DNA of 64,000 nucleotides, taken from the NCBI GenBank assembly GCA_903772945.1, contig CAICTM010000101.1, positions 56,908 to 120,907 of the forward strand, written 5' to 3'. Below the pieces are notes generated by a model. That model was given only the letters and a program-made list of their open reading frames with translations, made no database searches and had not been told where the DNA came from. Of this stretch, positions 52,883 through 63,799 are shown in pieces. Positions within the stretch are counted from its first letter, which is position 1, and the number at the start of each line of letters is the position of its first letter. Origin of the DNA: Seminavis robusta (lineage: Eukaryota; Bacillariophyta; Bacillariophyceae; Naviculales; Naviculaceae). Position numbers and translations under genes: made by a program.

Positions 52883-53222
52883 CTCTTGATGGTTAAAGTA
52901 TTGATGACGACAACTGGCTAGCTAGCCACGAGATATGAAAGACGATGGATGAGTTCCTCCTTGGTGAAACTTTGAAGGTTGCGGGTGAAGATCTGGATCT
53001 TTCGAAAAGTGGATCTTTGCAGAATTAGTCGCGATCCAAGATTTAGTGCGGTTTCCTACTATTGGATCTGTCTTTACCTCTCTGCATTCACAACACGCGT
53101 GAGAACAGCACAACCCGTCCCACGGGTACTGGTATTAGTACCACACCGGATCTTGTAAACAAGGCTTCTCGATTATTCGCCATGGTCATGCATGAAGATA
53201 CAAAAGAAAACCTGGCAGTGGT

Positions 53223-54495
53223 TTGGTTTTCTTTAGCTCAGACGGCATCTGCTTCCATACCGGTACCGTAGCTCTGATAAGTAGTAGGTTTTTGTGGCTA
53301 CTCTACAAGAAACATCCAACGGAACCAACATGGCAAGATCTGATCGATAAGATTGTTGAGGGACCACCATGTGCAAAGACAGGGAGAGTCTGTTGTGGGT
53401 GTCAAAAGGTGGAGCCAGATGGCAAGCCATTCAACCAGTGTCCTCGTTGCACCGAGGAACGGTTTATACCTGCAATCTTCTGTTCCCAAAATTGCTTCAA
53501 AAAGGCTTGGCCAGAACACCAAAAATGGCACCAAGAGGATGCACAGAGTCTAAAGGATGCTGCTGCTGATTTGCTGTTGTCTTTAAGGGTGGGAGCACAC
53601 TCTGATTATGATGATCTCATCTCGAAAGCAGATAGGAGAGTTTTGGCAGGTGACATCAAAGGTGCCAAGAAATACCTTCAAAAAGCAAATGAAACCAAGG
53701 GAAGCAATAGCCTTTCGTAGACTTGGTATGTGCTTTGAAGTATCAGGACAAAAAAGTGAAGGTCTTTCATGTTATTCGGAAACATGTGGACGGTTGGCAT
53801 GGTATATTCTGTCAGCACCCCTTATCGTGAATGAATGCACTGATGTGGAAGTCATCAAATCCACCGATCAGAAGATCTGGGTGGACATGATGCACTGGAC
53901 CAATTGCATGGCTGCCCTTACCAAGGATTATATTTGCGAAATGCAGAAGCTTCCTAAACCAAATTGGTGGTGCCATAATGGGATGCTGAAGAGAACCACA
54001 AAGGTCGCACTATATTTTCTCAAGAAATTCCAAGCGGACGACAAAGAGACAATTAATCGGATGTCTTTCATAAGAGCGTGTGCTCTGTCTGGTTTCATTT
54101 CCAAAGGCAAATGTTGTGGTGAAATTTCTTTGGTCGAGTTGGTCCAAAGAGTGTCTGTGGAGTGCACAACTGAAGAGATGAAGGAAGCCTCCTCGCTCTT
54201 CAAAGTGGTGCAATCCGAAAAAGGTGAAGACCATGCAAAGGAAGCCGGATTCTTTGCTGAACTGATTACACGTGTTGAAGAGCAGGTACGGAACTCTGGA
54301 GACTCTGTGATCCCGGCAAGAGGTATCAGTGAAGCTGGTCTTTGGGTTGTTATCCACGGCCTTGTGAGTCCCCCAGGCTTGGCCATGAACAACAAAATCG
54401 GTCTGGTCTGCATGGATGGGTTGGAAGATGGCAGAGTTGCTGTGAAAGTTGACGGAATCCTCTCACCAAAGCGGATCAAACCCAGAAATCTATGA
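53223..54495 (+). pseudogene. MYND zinc-finger protein, frameshifted
   Basis: The first frame carries a MYND finger: CCGCQKVEPDGKPFNQCPRC ... FCSQNCFKKAWPEHQKWHQ. It continues into a TPR-like helix, DIKGAKKYLQKANET, then ends. The second frame takes up at KPREAIAFRRLGMCFEVSG and runs to 54495 with several helical blocks and a conserved-looking DGRVAVKVDGILSPKRIK end. The frames overlap at 53690-53700, so one base-scale deletion near there explains the break. The N-terminus is unclear: the first frame opens at a TTG and there may be an upstream exon near 53181. MYND fingers bind proline-rich partners; this MYND plus TPR layout is common in diatoms. Confidence 0.65.
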
Positions 54496-55609
54496 CTGTA
54501 CCCATTTCCAGAGAGAACAGTGGCTCTCATTTCAACCATGGAGGAAGTTGACCAGTGGAAGTATGTTCTAAAGAGTTATGATTGACTCGAAATCTTATAT
54601 TGAAGGCTCATTTTATTAAGGAGGAATCTTTTTCAATATAATACATACAATTGATGCGCGCCAAAGTTTTGTTTGGGGTCCACACCATGCAATGAGATCA
54701 GTTTATCGATACCGCATTCAGAGCATAGGCCCTGCACCTTAGAAGTGACAGAATAATATATACTTGGTTTCCCGGCCGATGCTTCGGACCTTATTCCGGA
54801 AAAGCCATTCTCGTGATGAACTGGTGCACCATACCCGTATCAAGCAGGACCATGCTGGCGGAGTCTGCGCTCTCTTACAAGAAGCATCCAGGATTGACAA
54901 TGGATTCTGTGCGCAGACAAAACGGTTCACAGTGGTAGGCACCACCCACCATCTTGGAAATTCTTGCTAGCTACTTCGATCCCTCAATCCTTCAGATATT
55001 GTATACCGGTACTGGTAGGTATCACCAACATCTCCTGTTTGTACATGGCTAGCCATTACTAGTCTCTGGTATCAGCATACTAGCTAGTAGTTCAGATTCT
55101 TGACTGCATTTCAGGACGGAATAGGTTAACAATAAGGCCTTGAGGCATCCAGAGGATACAGGTGTACTTGGCATGCTACCGGTACCGGCACATGTACCTA
55201 TCACGTGCGTCAAAAAATACCAGTTGCGAAGATTCCTCGTACATATACTATCTGAACCCGTCTTCCCCTCCCTCTCCTTGGAAGGTTAAGCGCGCTGGGT
55301 TGGAGTGGCAGTTCGTCTGAGCAACGATCCCGGCCTGGCAGCTTTGTGGACCGACCAAAAGATACAGCTAGCAAGTGGCAGTCTTTCCTGTACGGTACCG
55401 TAGTCTCTACTCGTGGTTGTCAATGAGCGACATCATCGCGCGTCAAGTTTGGTTATTGTCGCATTTTCCCCGTCACGGTAGCGTACGCCGCACTGCAACG
55501 CTTGCCACCAGCCCACGACGCCACGCCTTGATGTCGCAAGTACCAGCGCTGTTTTTGTTGTCACCAAATGATATATTGTTTCCCTTTGACTCGACTCGTC
55601 CGTATACTT
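54496..55609. other. Intergenic, no gene seen
   Basis: About 1.1 kb with many GGTACC and GGTACCGGTACC-like palindromes (for example 55179-55196) but no supported coding sequence or repeat shared with the rest of the window. Confidence 0.4.
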
Positions 55610-56530
55610 TTAATCGTCCACTTGAACAGTGCCTTCGAGCAACTTTTCCGTTTCACTGCCAAACATTTGGATAGCAAATTCCAGTGGCAGCACCCGTACC
55701 ATAAAAAACCGAATGAGCTTGTTGATGAAACCAGTTCGAATGGATGCCTTGACTCCTATTCCTTGGATGCATTCCTCCACTACTTGTTCGGGTGTCTGTT
55801 CAATAATGGGATTCCTGGTACCTGCTGCGGCGACCTTGATGTAGTTTGGAGTCACAGTGCAACCTGCCACACACGCCAGAAGGTCAATTCCCAGTGGTTT
55901 CAACTCGTAACTGACAGCCTGCGTAAAAGCCGTATCGAACCCTTTGGTCGCGGCATAATTGGAGACAAAGGCGCTTCCAATTTCTCCCGCCATGGATGAC
56001 ATGATGATGATGCCTCCCGTTCGGCCATTGGATTTCAAGTAGTTGCCAAATTGATGCGTCATGGTCATGACACTACGGACATCAATATCCACCGTCAAGC
56101 TGTGCTTTTCCAATGGTGCATCGAGAAAGGGACCCATATGGCTATACGCAGCGTTGTGGACCAGAAAGCCGTATTGCCGGTTGTCTGCCCCTAGCAACAA
56201 GTCGGCAAACACGTCGACAAGGTCCGCGGCACTCAAATCCTGAACCAGAGTATCCACCTTGCATCCACTGTACTTGTTTTCCAGGGTTTTCTTCAATTCC
56301 ATCAACTGTGGTTCCCTTCTGGCAATTAGCAGCACATTCACATGGAGCTCGCAGAGAGCATCCGCCCAAGCGGCACCGAGGCCTTCGCCACTGGCTCCCG
56401 CCACAATGGCCCATTCTCCGTATCGGTCTCGAAATTTGGTATCCTGGGAAGTGAAGCGAACAGGCTGTTTTCGAAAGGATATCCAACAGACCGCTAGCAG
56501 CACTACCAACAGTGCGACCAAGACATTCAT
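55610..56530 (-). CDS. Short-chain dehydrogenase/reductase (17-beta-HSD12/KAR-like)
   Basis: 306 aa. An N-terminal hydrophobic segment (LVALLVVLLAVCWI) anchors the protein, probably in the ER. The Rossmann cofactor motif is VAGASGEGLGAAWADAL (TGxxxGxG type); HNAAY replaces the usual NNAG. The catalytic set is present: Ser in IIIMSSMAG and YAATK as YxxxK. An Arg in the ARREPQLMEL region favours NADP(H). The membrane anchor plus Rossmann spacing resembles ketoacyl-CoA reductases and 17-beta-hydroxysteroid dehydrogenases that act in fatty-acid elongation or sterol metabolism. Full length, single exon. Substrate unproven. Confidence 0.85.
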   Translation of the reverse strand: MNVLVALLVVLLAVCWISFRKQPVRFTSQDTKFRDRYGEWAIVAGASGEGLGAAWADALCELHVNVLLIARREPQLMELKKTLENKYSGCKVDTLVQDLSAADLVDVFADLLLGADNRQYGFLVHNAAYSHMGPFLDAPLEKHSLTVDIDVRSVMTMTHQFGNYLKSNGRTGGIIIMSSMAGEIGSAFVSNYAATKGFDTAFTQAVSYELKPLGIDLLACVAGCTVTPNYIKVAAAGTRNPIIEQTPEQVVEECIQGIGVKASIRTGFINKLIRFFMVRVLPLEFAIQMFGSETEKLLEGTVQVDD

Positions 56531-56632
56531 CGTTGCTGGAACACAAGAGTAGGCTACCAGTGACAGTATAAGGTGTCGACAATCGACGATGGACGATACC
56601 GTGATGATGTGATGGTTGTTATGATATCTTTC

Positions 56633-56660
56633 GAATAATAATAATAATAATAATAATAAG
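56633..56660. repeat. (AAT)n microsatellite
   Basis: About nine uninterrupted AAT triplets upstream of the SDR gene. Confidence 0.9.
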
Positions 56661-57204
56661 GCCGGGTCACACTAGCTAGGTGACGTCATTTAATATGAAT
56701 ACAGTATTGCATAGCGGCGAAACGGGTGGAGAGGCTCCACTCAAGAGCAGCACCTTCACTGCTGGCCTTTAGAACACAGGGGCGGGTTGGGACCCAGAAC
56801 AATTTTGGATGATGTGGATATTGTAGGTGGTTGGCAAGGTGGGTAGGCACATTCAAAGCCAATGGTTGGCGAGCCCATCTGCTTGGAGACCAGGGGACAA
56901 ATGTTTCTTGTTAGGAAATGGGTGGAGAGAAGTGTTTGGTAGCACATGGGAGCAGAGCTTTGAAAGCAGATTGAAATGTTCTATTAGGCAATTTTGGTAA
57001 ATGGGGGAAGATTGTTGTGCCAAGATATATGTTGGTGTGCGGTGGTAGAGAAAGATGTTTGGTACCTTAGACAAATTTGTGTATGATGGGCTCTGTGTTG
57101 CTAAGACCTAAGAAGGGTCAACGATAAAGGGCACCAAGAGAAAAATTCCAGCTTGAATGAGAGCTGGGAAGCTGCCTTGGGGACTATATTAGTTTTAATT
57201 CCGT
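56661..57204. other. Intergenic, no gene seen
   Basis: Nothing supported; some phrases (GTTTGGTAGCACATGG / GTTTGGTACCTTAGAC) recur weakly at about 130-bp spacing and may be a worn start of the tandem array that follows. Confidence 0.35.
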
Positions 57205-57611
57205 CCAGTGTTCAGCAATCCTGGGGAGAGCTGCAGGAATTTTTTTGTTAGCTTGAAAAAGTGAGAATGTGACTGCTTTGGAATATTGGATTGGCTCAAC
57301 ATAACAATTTTGTCTGAGAAACATCTGTCCTGGACACTTTTAGCTATGAAAAAGGTGCAAAGTACCCTACGAGCGGTGCATTGTCCAACAGTCTTGGGGA
57401 GTGGGGTGCAGGAAATTTTTGTTAGCTTGAAAAATTTGAGAATATGACTGCTTTGGAATGCTAGATTGGCTGAACTTAACAATTTTGGTGAGAAATATCT
57501 GTCCTGAACACTTTTGGCTATGAAAAAGGTGTAAATTAGCATAGGAGTGGCGCAGTGTTGAACAGTCTTGAGCAGGGGGGTGCAGGAAATTTTTTTGTTG
57601 TTGAAAAATTT
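57205..57611. repeat. 176-bp tandem repeat, about 2.3 units
   Basis: Units share CTTGGGGAG..GCAGGAA, GTTAGCTTGAAAAA, GACTGCTTTGGAAT and GGCTATGAAAAAGGTG, at a period of about 176 bp. The third unit is cut at GAAAAATTTG by R2 copy 2; after that element the DNA resumes with TTGAGAATGTGAC, which continues the same unit. Confidence 0.75.
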
Positions 57612-59599
57612 GGTCTCCCAGACCACGCTCCTTTTGGTTACCCCCTCAGTAGCACTCTGGAATCGATTTGCCGGCGTTTACTGTGTAAAATAGAGTACCC
57701 GCACTTCAGTTGCAGAATCAACGGTCATGTGCTTCGAAAGATTTAGATCGATTCGTGGATAAAAAGAACCGTTGAAGTTACTAAGGTTAAGGCTAAAGTC
57801 CATTATTGAAGGCGCAGCACTGACTTCTCTCCCTCATTCAATTCCTATGGTAAACAGGAGAGAAATCCGAGCTTGGCCGACAAGAGCGGTGTTGAATCGA
57901 TCGATCGATCGAACGACTGGTACGGAGGTAAGCATACCTATAATCAAGAGTGTTATTGAAGGTGCAGATTCGAAAGCCATCCCTCATTGAATTTCTATGG
58001 ACCGCGGGAAGGCAGTCAAATCTCGGCCATCAACAGGTGAGTTGTTTTATTTATTCGAGTCGAATCGATCGGTCGCACCTCTGTTATCCAAGCCTCACTC
58101 AAGCCGGTCGTCTCCGATGTAGAAGCGAAAGCCATCCCTCATTCAATCCTATGGACCGCGGGAAGGCAGTCAGTTCTCAGCCCATGACGGCCAAGTTGGT
58201 GCAATTTGAAAAACAATGGTAAGTCTCCGGTCGTCTGCAGTTGAGCACAGAAAAAAAAAACTCATATCTATTTGTTGTTTTCTCTGCTGTACTGCTGACG
58301 GCAGATGAATTACCATTGTCGCGGTCCAACGAACGATTGATCGCTCCGAATAACACGAGGAAGAAGAGGCTACGTGTATGGAGGAAACTGTTAACTCCAG
58401 CCCTACCAACAGCATGAACGACGTCCTCGAGTCATTGAATGGCAACAGTCAACCGGAGGAGGCTACACGACTACGCACAAAAGCACAGAGGAGAGTGGAT
58501 CCTACTACTGGATTCATCCCTCCAGTGTTATTTCCTTGTGATTTGGTGGTGATTCCTGTGTCGGCACCCATTTTTCTGTATGCACAAGTCCTCGGGCGAA
58601 CGACTTGCTTCTTTCGTAAGATAATAGATCATCGAGTCGTCGACTCATTGAAAGGGAACAGGAGCAAGGCTAGCTACTCGACAACACACAAGAGAGTGGA
58701 TTCTCCTACCAGATTCATCCCTTCTTGTTGTTTCCTACTGTTTTGGTGGTGATTCCTGTGTCGCGTTATATGCCCATTTTCTCTGTCATGCGCAATCAAG
58801 TACTGAGTTTACCACTAGCTATACGGCTAATCGGCCTACAATGGCTGGTATACAATCTTTCTGGTTGTTGCGAGTATTCGTCTAAGGTATACATTTGCGA
58901 GTGGTACCGGAGTGTAGTGCGAGCAGATAGCGGAACCTGATGGTGTTCGGGTACTGTTGACTGTCGCCGATGTAACTTAAGCAGCCGGCTAAATTTGTGG
59001 ATGACAATCGTTTCCGTTGTGCATGTGTTTCTGTCCTGTATAAGGATGGCAATGCAAGAATAACGGTCAACCGATTGTAGCCTTCAAATTCGGAACTGGT
59101 GTTTTGGTTGTGTGGGGCTGGGTGGGAGGTGTTCGGTCTGTGACACTGTCGCCGATGTAACTGTACTGTTAGCCGGACTATCAATGTTTGGTGGATTACA
59201 ATTTATGTTCGGTTTGTTGATTGTATTGTCATAAGGTGTCCAATGCAGGTTACGGTTACGGAGTGTACTCTGTAGTGTGAAGTGTTGTTCAGTTCTGTAC
59301 TGTTTGCCATGCTCGCTATTGATGTAACTCTACTGACTGGCTACAATGGCTGGATTACAATGTCGGTTGTGTTTTATGCGGTCCATAAGGATCGCAATGC
59401 AAGGTATCAGTAATGGAGTGTAGCAGTAAAGCGGAACCTGAGTGTGTTCATTGGTACTGTGTGCCCTGTCACGGATCTCGATGTAACTCTCTGCCTACGG
59501 TACCGTAGCTGGCTATACAATGGCTGGATTGCATCTATTGGATCCAAGTAGCGAGCAAACTGAGGAAACAGGAGACCAACGCTGAAAAAAAGCCGAATT
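57612..59599 (+). mobile_element. Non-coding element R2, copy 2
   Basis: Same start (GTCTCC..AGAC, CTTTTGGTTACCCCCTCAG), same middle blocks and same end (AACGCTGAAAAAAAGCCGAA) as 21271-23796, but about 0.5 kb shorter because its satellite part is reduced and more diverged. No ORF. It lies within a unit of the 176-bp tandem array, which gives a clean view of the insertion. Confidence 0.75.
58890..59545 (+). repeat. Degenerate satellite array in R2 copy 2
   Basis: About four worn monomers of the same about-150-bp satellite (GTGTAG.., GTTCGG.ACTGTT, GCCGATGTAACT, CATAAGGAT), with many small insertions, in contrast to the tidy array at 22350-23760. Confidence 0.65.
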
Positions 59600-59918
59600 G
59601 AGAATGTGACAGAACCTACTGGCTTCACAGTTGATTTTAAGGTTAGCGCCCCATACAAAGGTTAGTGCCCCGTGATTGGAAGCAATAGATTGGTCGAACG
59701 GCGTTCGTTGTACACGAACACGCCCGTTTTGATAGTAACACTGTTTTGATGATGTTCTCTGCTTGTTGCATTCATTCACTCAGGGAAGATTCAACAACGC
59801 TGGCTAGCTAGAGTAGCACTAGTGGGGACAATCGTTTTGGAAATAGGCAAAAGGGTATCTGTGTTATCCAGTTACAAGTCTCCTCAGTGGCAGCAAGTCT
59901 ATTGAGTTTTCTTCGACC

Positions 59919-60914
59919 ATGAGCGCTACCGTGGAAAAACCCGACTCTTCAGCCGCCGCTGCTGCACTTCCTGCGGTTCAACATAAACCTGTTGAGTGTT
60001 CGGGTGACGCCGCAGAAGCATTAAGCGTGTACAGAGAGAGAGTCAGGGAACTGAAGACTGAGCAAAAGTGCAAGCCAGACATGATCGCCTACAAAGAGCT
60101 GCGAGGCAAATTTGTACCCACCAGACGACACGGCGAGATTCCTGGGGTTCCCGTGGGCCTGTGCCTTGAAGGAAAAGGAGAAGCTGCCATCCTTGGGATT
60201 CACCAAAGTATCCTCAGTGGTATTGACTCTATCAAAGGTGAACCCTGCTACGCCATTTCTGTCCAGGGTAGGTACACAGATAACGAAGAGGCAGACGATG
60301 GTACCATTTATTACACTGGGGAGGGCGGACAAGACAAGTCTAAGAAACACGTGAAAGACCAAGACTGGCAAAATGCTGCTAACGCATCGCTGATTGCTTC
60401 CAAAGAGTCAGGCACACCAATTCGAGTTATACGCCGAGCCAACAAACGATACTATTACCTTGGCTTGTATAAATGTCATGACTTCTCTTACGACAAAGGC
60501 AAGGATGGCTTCAAGGTATTCAGATTTGAATTGAAGCCACTTTTCCCAAATCAAGCCGCAGGATTACGTTCCTTTCCCGTGGATTCCAAGCATACCAGGC
60601 GATCGTCATCGTCATCACTTGGCACCAAACACGCCGACAAGATACCACGCAAGAAACAACAACCTACAAAGCATCCCAGCAGTTCGTCGTTTGCGCAACA
60701 AGCCACAGCGCAACCTAGAAGATCTTCTTATGAACAACAAGCCACAGCGCAACCTAGAAGGTCATCGTATGAACAACAAGCCACGACACAACCAAGAAGA
60801 TCCTTTTACGAACAGCTAGCTACGGCACAACCCAGAAGGTCGTCAGGTCCTCCTCAACAAACGAATTCCCGCCAAAGGTTGGCCCAGAGGATGCGTTCAA
60901 AGGGTTTCAAGTAG
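59919..60914 (+). CDS. SRA-YDG domain protein
   Basis: 331 aa, single exon. An Ala-rich N-terminus is followed by an SRA (SAD/YDG) domain at about residues 60-215: RRHGEIPGVPVGLCLE, the His-containing IHQSILSGI, CYAISVQGRYTDNEEADDGTIYYTGEGG, then IRVIRRANKRYYYLGLYKC in place of the usual YDGLY, and GFKVFRFELKPL. SRA domains flip out and bind 5-methylcytosine or hydroxymethylcytosine in DNA (UHRF1, SUVH). Here no RING, PHD or SET domain accompanies it. The C-terminal part is basic, with four copies of a 13-residue repeat built on QQATAQPRRSSYE, then RQRLAQRMRSKGFK. A stand-alone methylated-DNA reader is a reasonable inference; the basic Ser/Arg repeats may be phosphorylated. Confidence 0.88.
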   Translation: MSATVEKPDSSAAAAALPAVQHKPVECSGDAAEALSVYRERVRELKTEQKCKPDMIAYKELRGKFVPTRRHGEIPGVPVGLCLEGKGEAAILGIHQSILSGIDSIKGEPCYAISVQGRYTDNEEADDGTIYYTGEGGQDKSKKHVKDQDWQNAANASLIASKESGTPIRVIRRANKRYYYLGLYKCHDFSYDKGKDGFKVFRFELKPLFPNQAAGLRSFPVDSKHTRRSSSSSLGTKHADKIPRKKQQPTKHPSSSSFAQQATAQPRRSSYEQQATAQPRRSSYEQQATTQPRRSFYEQLATAQPRRSSGPPQQTNSRQRLAQRMRSKGFK

Positions 60915-61780
60915 ATTGCTATCGCTATGGTGATTGGCAGCAAGAATATCACCAACAACACGCATTTCGAGTTATGCCCCCTGTTATTCATGGTCTCTTA
61001 TTGGTTGAGAATACACTCTATTCAGCGGCGCCGGGACCTGTTTGGTTGCCTTACCTGAAGTTCCTATATTGCCAGATTGCCGTGAGACGTAGATATCACT
61101 AAAACGATCCTGTTACATTATCATCGTATGCGCGTGTTGCGTCACGGCGAGGGTCTTCTAGCCATTAGGAATAGGCTCCTTTTGCTTTAATGTATTTCGT
61201 AGGCTGCCCTGTTGACCGATCCTTCGGCAAGTGGGCTTGATTGAATCTTTCAACTCTTCAGAAATAAGTCAGTCCTTGAGTTTGGTGTTTCGTTTCCCTT
61301 TCGAGGTAAGAACTCCTATTGTCTTTCCCCTTTCCCTCAGTTTCGAGCACCTGGAGTCCCATTGCTGACTTGGCTTGCGTTATCATGATCATCGCACCGG
61401 AAGTCGGCATCATCAAGCATGTCAAGTTTCTCCGCCAGGATTCTTGAAGACTCCTTCGCAGCATTTCTTCGGACTGAGGTCCAGTTTGGCGCGGCATGGT
61501 CCCTCTCCTCGTGCTGTTTGCCTGTGCCCGTTGGTTGGTTCCATTGCTGTTTCTGTTTCCAATCAAGGAGGTGCTGTCTTTGTTTCCATTTGCAATGTAA
61601 AAAGTCTTCATGTTGGCGTGGCTTGTGGAGTCCGGTTGTTGTGGCGAAGTACGGCGTCAGAGGGAGTTGTGTGCGAAGATTGTACATGTACTGTAGGGTT
61701 CGTTTCAACCTTTTCCCCTTACCATATTCTAAAGTATGCTCTGAGGCCGGTCTCTACCAGAGCGACTAGAGAGAGAAAAA
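60915..61780. other. Intergenic, possible gene relics
   Basis: Open frames on the minus strand (61337-61708, ending in ESSRILAEKLDMLDDADFRC) look partly coding but have no recognised domain. No reliable gene. Confidence 0.35.
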
Positions 61781-62540
61781 AAGAGATTTACAACAATCCA
61801 TATCTAAAGACTTCGAACAACACACATCCACTCGACCTACAACAACCACCCACCCAACAACAACACAAACACAAAACACCAAACCTTAATTGACACCATA
61901 TACTACCTCCCACAACTTAATCACATATGAAACACACCATCTTAACATAAAAAACAAAAAATACACTACATCCAAATCCATCCCTCCCTCCAAACTCACT
62001 CCAAACAATCCCTCCATATAAAACCCACCTCTTAATATCTACATCCTTTACATCCTCCACTAATCAACAAAGCAACACGAACTCAGTTGTGGCAGTTTTT
62101 CAAACGCAAGCGAAAAAACGCCTCGGAACACAATCGGTCACACGAAGCAGGAGAGAGTCACGAAAACCAACAACACAACCAAACCAAGTTTCACCCCAAC
62201 GAAATTCACTTATACAACTTCAAAAGAGCAAAGCAACTTAAGAACCTCTTGAAAAACCACCACCTTAACATAAAACCAATACACTATTCAAACCGCATGA
62301 CCAAACTGACCCATAAATAAATAAATGCTTAAAAACAGCCCTAACCATCGGACACACACATAAACACCCCTCACACCAAACCCCAACCCTATTCCACCAA
62401 ACAACACAAAAAAAAAAGACAAAAAAGACACAAAGCAACCCTTAAAAAACATGACAACCAGCACCTTCCTGTCGGATCAGTTTTATCCAAAGCCTGAGCG
62501 AAAATCCCGTACGCGGACGGTCCAACCACAGCGAAACTTC
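61780..62540 (+). repeat. A/C-rich, G-poor element related to 40250-41022
   Basis: For about 650 bases the plus strand is nearly free of G (CAACAACCACCCACCC, CAACACAAACACAAAAC and the like). It contains ACTCAGTTGTGGCAGTTTTT at about 62081 and ends with CAAAGCCTGAGCGAAAATCC, CGGACGGTCCAAC at about 62490-62525, the same flank motif as the minisatellite elements at 40250-41022. Non-coding. Confidence 0.65.
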
Positions 62541-63520
62541 CCGGAGTCCCTTCCACACATTCAATTGATTTATCACGACTAACTATCTTGCAAAGTACAT
62601 GTAAGAAGAATAAAAGAGAAGAACTGGCTGTTTGGTATGAGAAGTATCAACTAGAGCCAAATGCTCCAATTCCGTGACAAATCAAGTAACTCCAACCAGT
62701 GGACAAACGTGAACGTACCGAAGACTATTGATGCAATCGCCTTCTCTACCAGTCCTCCCACTGAGTATTCACGCCCGGACCTCTACCGATCGTAGCGTGC
62801 TACAAAAACCCGTTACACGGTATCACTTTGTAGATCGATTCGAGCTAGCCTGCTTTACTTAGGCAAAGGCATAATTGTATCCATCATGAATAATATATAA
62901 AGTCTTGTTCCTGTGAGTTCCAATCCGTGTACTGCTTTTTGTATAGTAAACATACCGTGTTCCGGAAAGCCAAACGAAATGTGGGGCAAGATTCCGTTCG
63001 GGTTTCCGGTAAACGGTATCGGCTCGACTGATTTGATTGGCTAGAATCCTTCTTCAACCATGAAGAAGGCTTCTTGACGGTTGAAAAGAGAGGCAGGCGT
63101 GTGAAAGAGAATACCCCTAACCGTTTACCGTCTACCCTGGTACGGCTTCCCGCTTTCTACCGGAGGGACTAAAGAAGCGACTAAGCCATATTTCATTGTT
63201 AAGAATTTAGTCATGCCGTCTGTCCTCCCAGCGCCACCTACAACGCGGTACTCCAAAGACAGCAAAGCTTTAGTCCTACACTCGCTCACCACGAACACGC
63301 AGCGAAGCGTAAAGGACTAAAGCCAGTGTACTTAACAGAGAGCAAATCAAAAAGGAAACAATACCGGTACGACTGTATGCCACAGAGTTGGATAACAAAT
63401 TCAAACAGAGTCCCTCTTGCAGTTCCCTCTAGGCCACCATCAGTGCCAAAGAGGAAGTATGCAAACGATCGGATAATGTTACAAACGATCACTATTGATC
63501 TCATCTATAGACTCACGACC
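62541..63520. other. Intergenic, no gene seen
   Basis: No supported gene. Contains paired GGTAAACGGTA / AACCGTTTACCG segments about 110 bp apart (63008 and 63120) in opposite orientation, a possible worn inverted repeat. Confidence 0.35.
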
Positions 63521-63652
63521 TGGACGACCGATAGTAGAGGTGCAAACTATCGAATGAATGATAGTAAAGGTGCAAACGATCGATCGAACCAGATCGATGA
63601 TAGTAGAGGTGCAAACGATCGATCTAACGATTGAATGATAGTAGAGGTGCAT
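63521..63652 (+). repeat. GATAGTAGAGGTGCAAACGATC minisatellite
   Basis: Four imperfect copies of a unit reading GATAGTAGAGGTGCAAAC followed by GATCGATC- or GAATGA-type linkers. Confidence 0.75.
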
Positions 63653-63799
63653 CGCAATGGTGTGGTTTGAGTCTTGTTATCTAAGTCTTGTTATCTCAAA
63701 AAAAGTAATCTCTTTAAGTCTTTCTGCTCCTTATCTCCACCATGCAGATAGAATATTGGTAGCTCACCAAGTGTATCACTTTTGTTAAATCTTGTTTGA

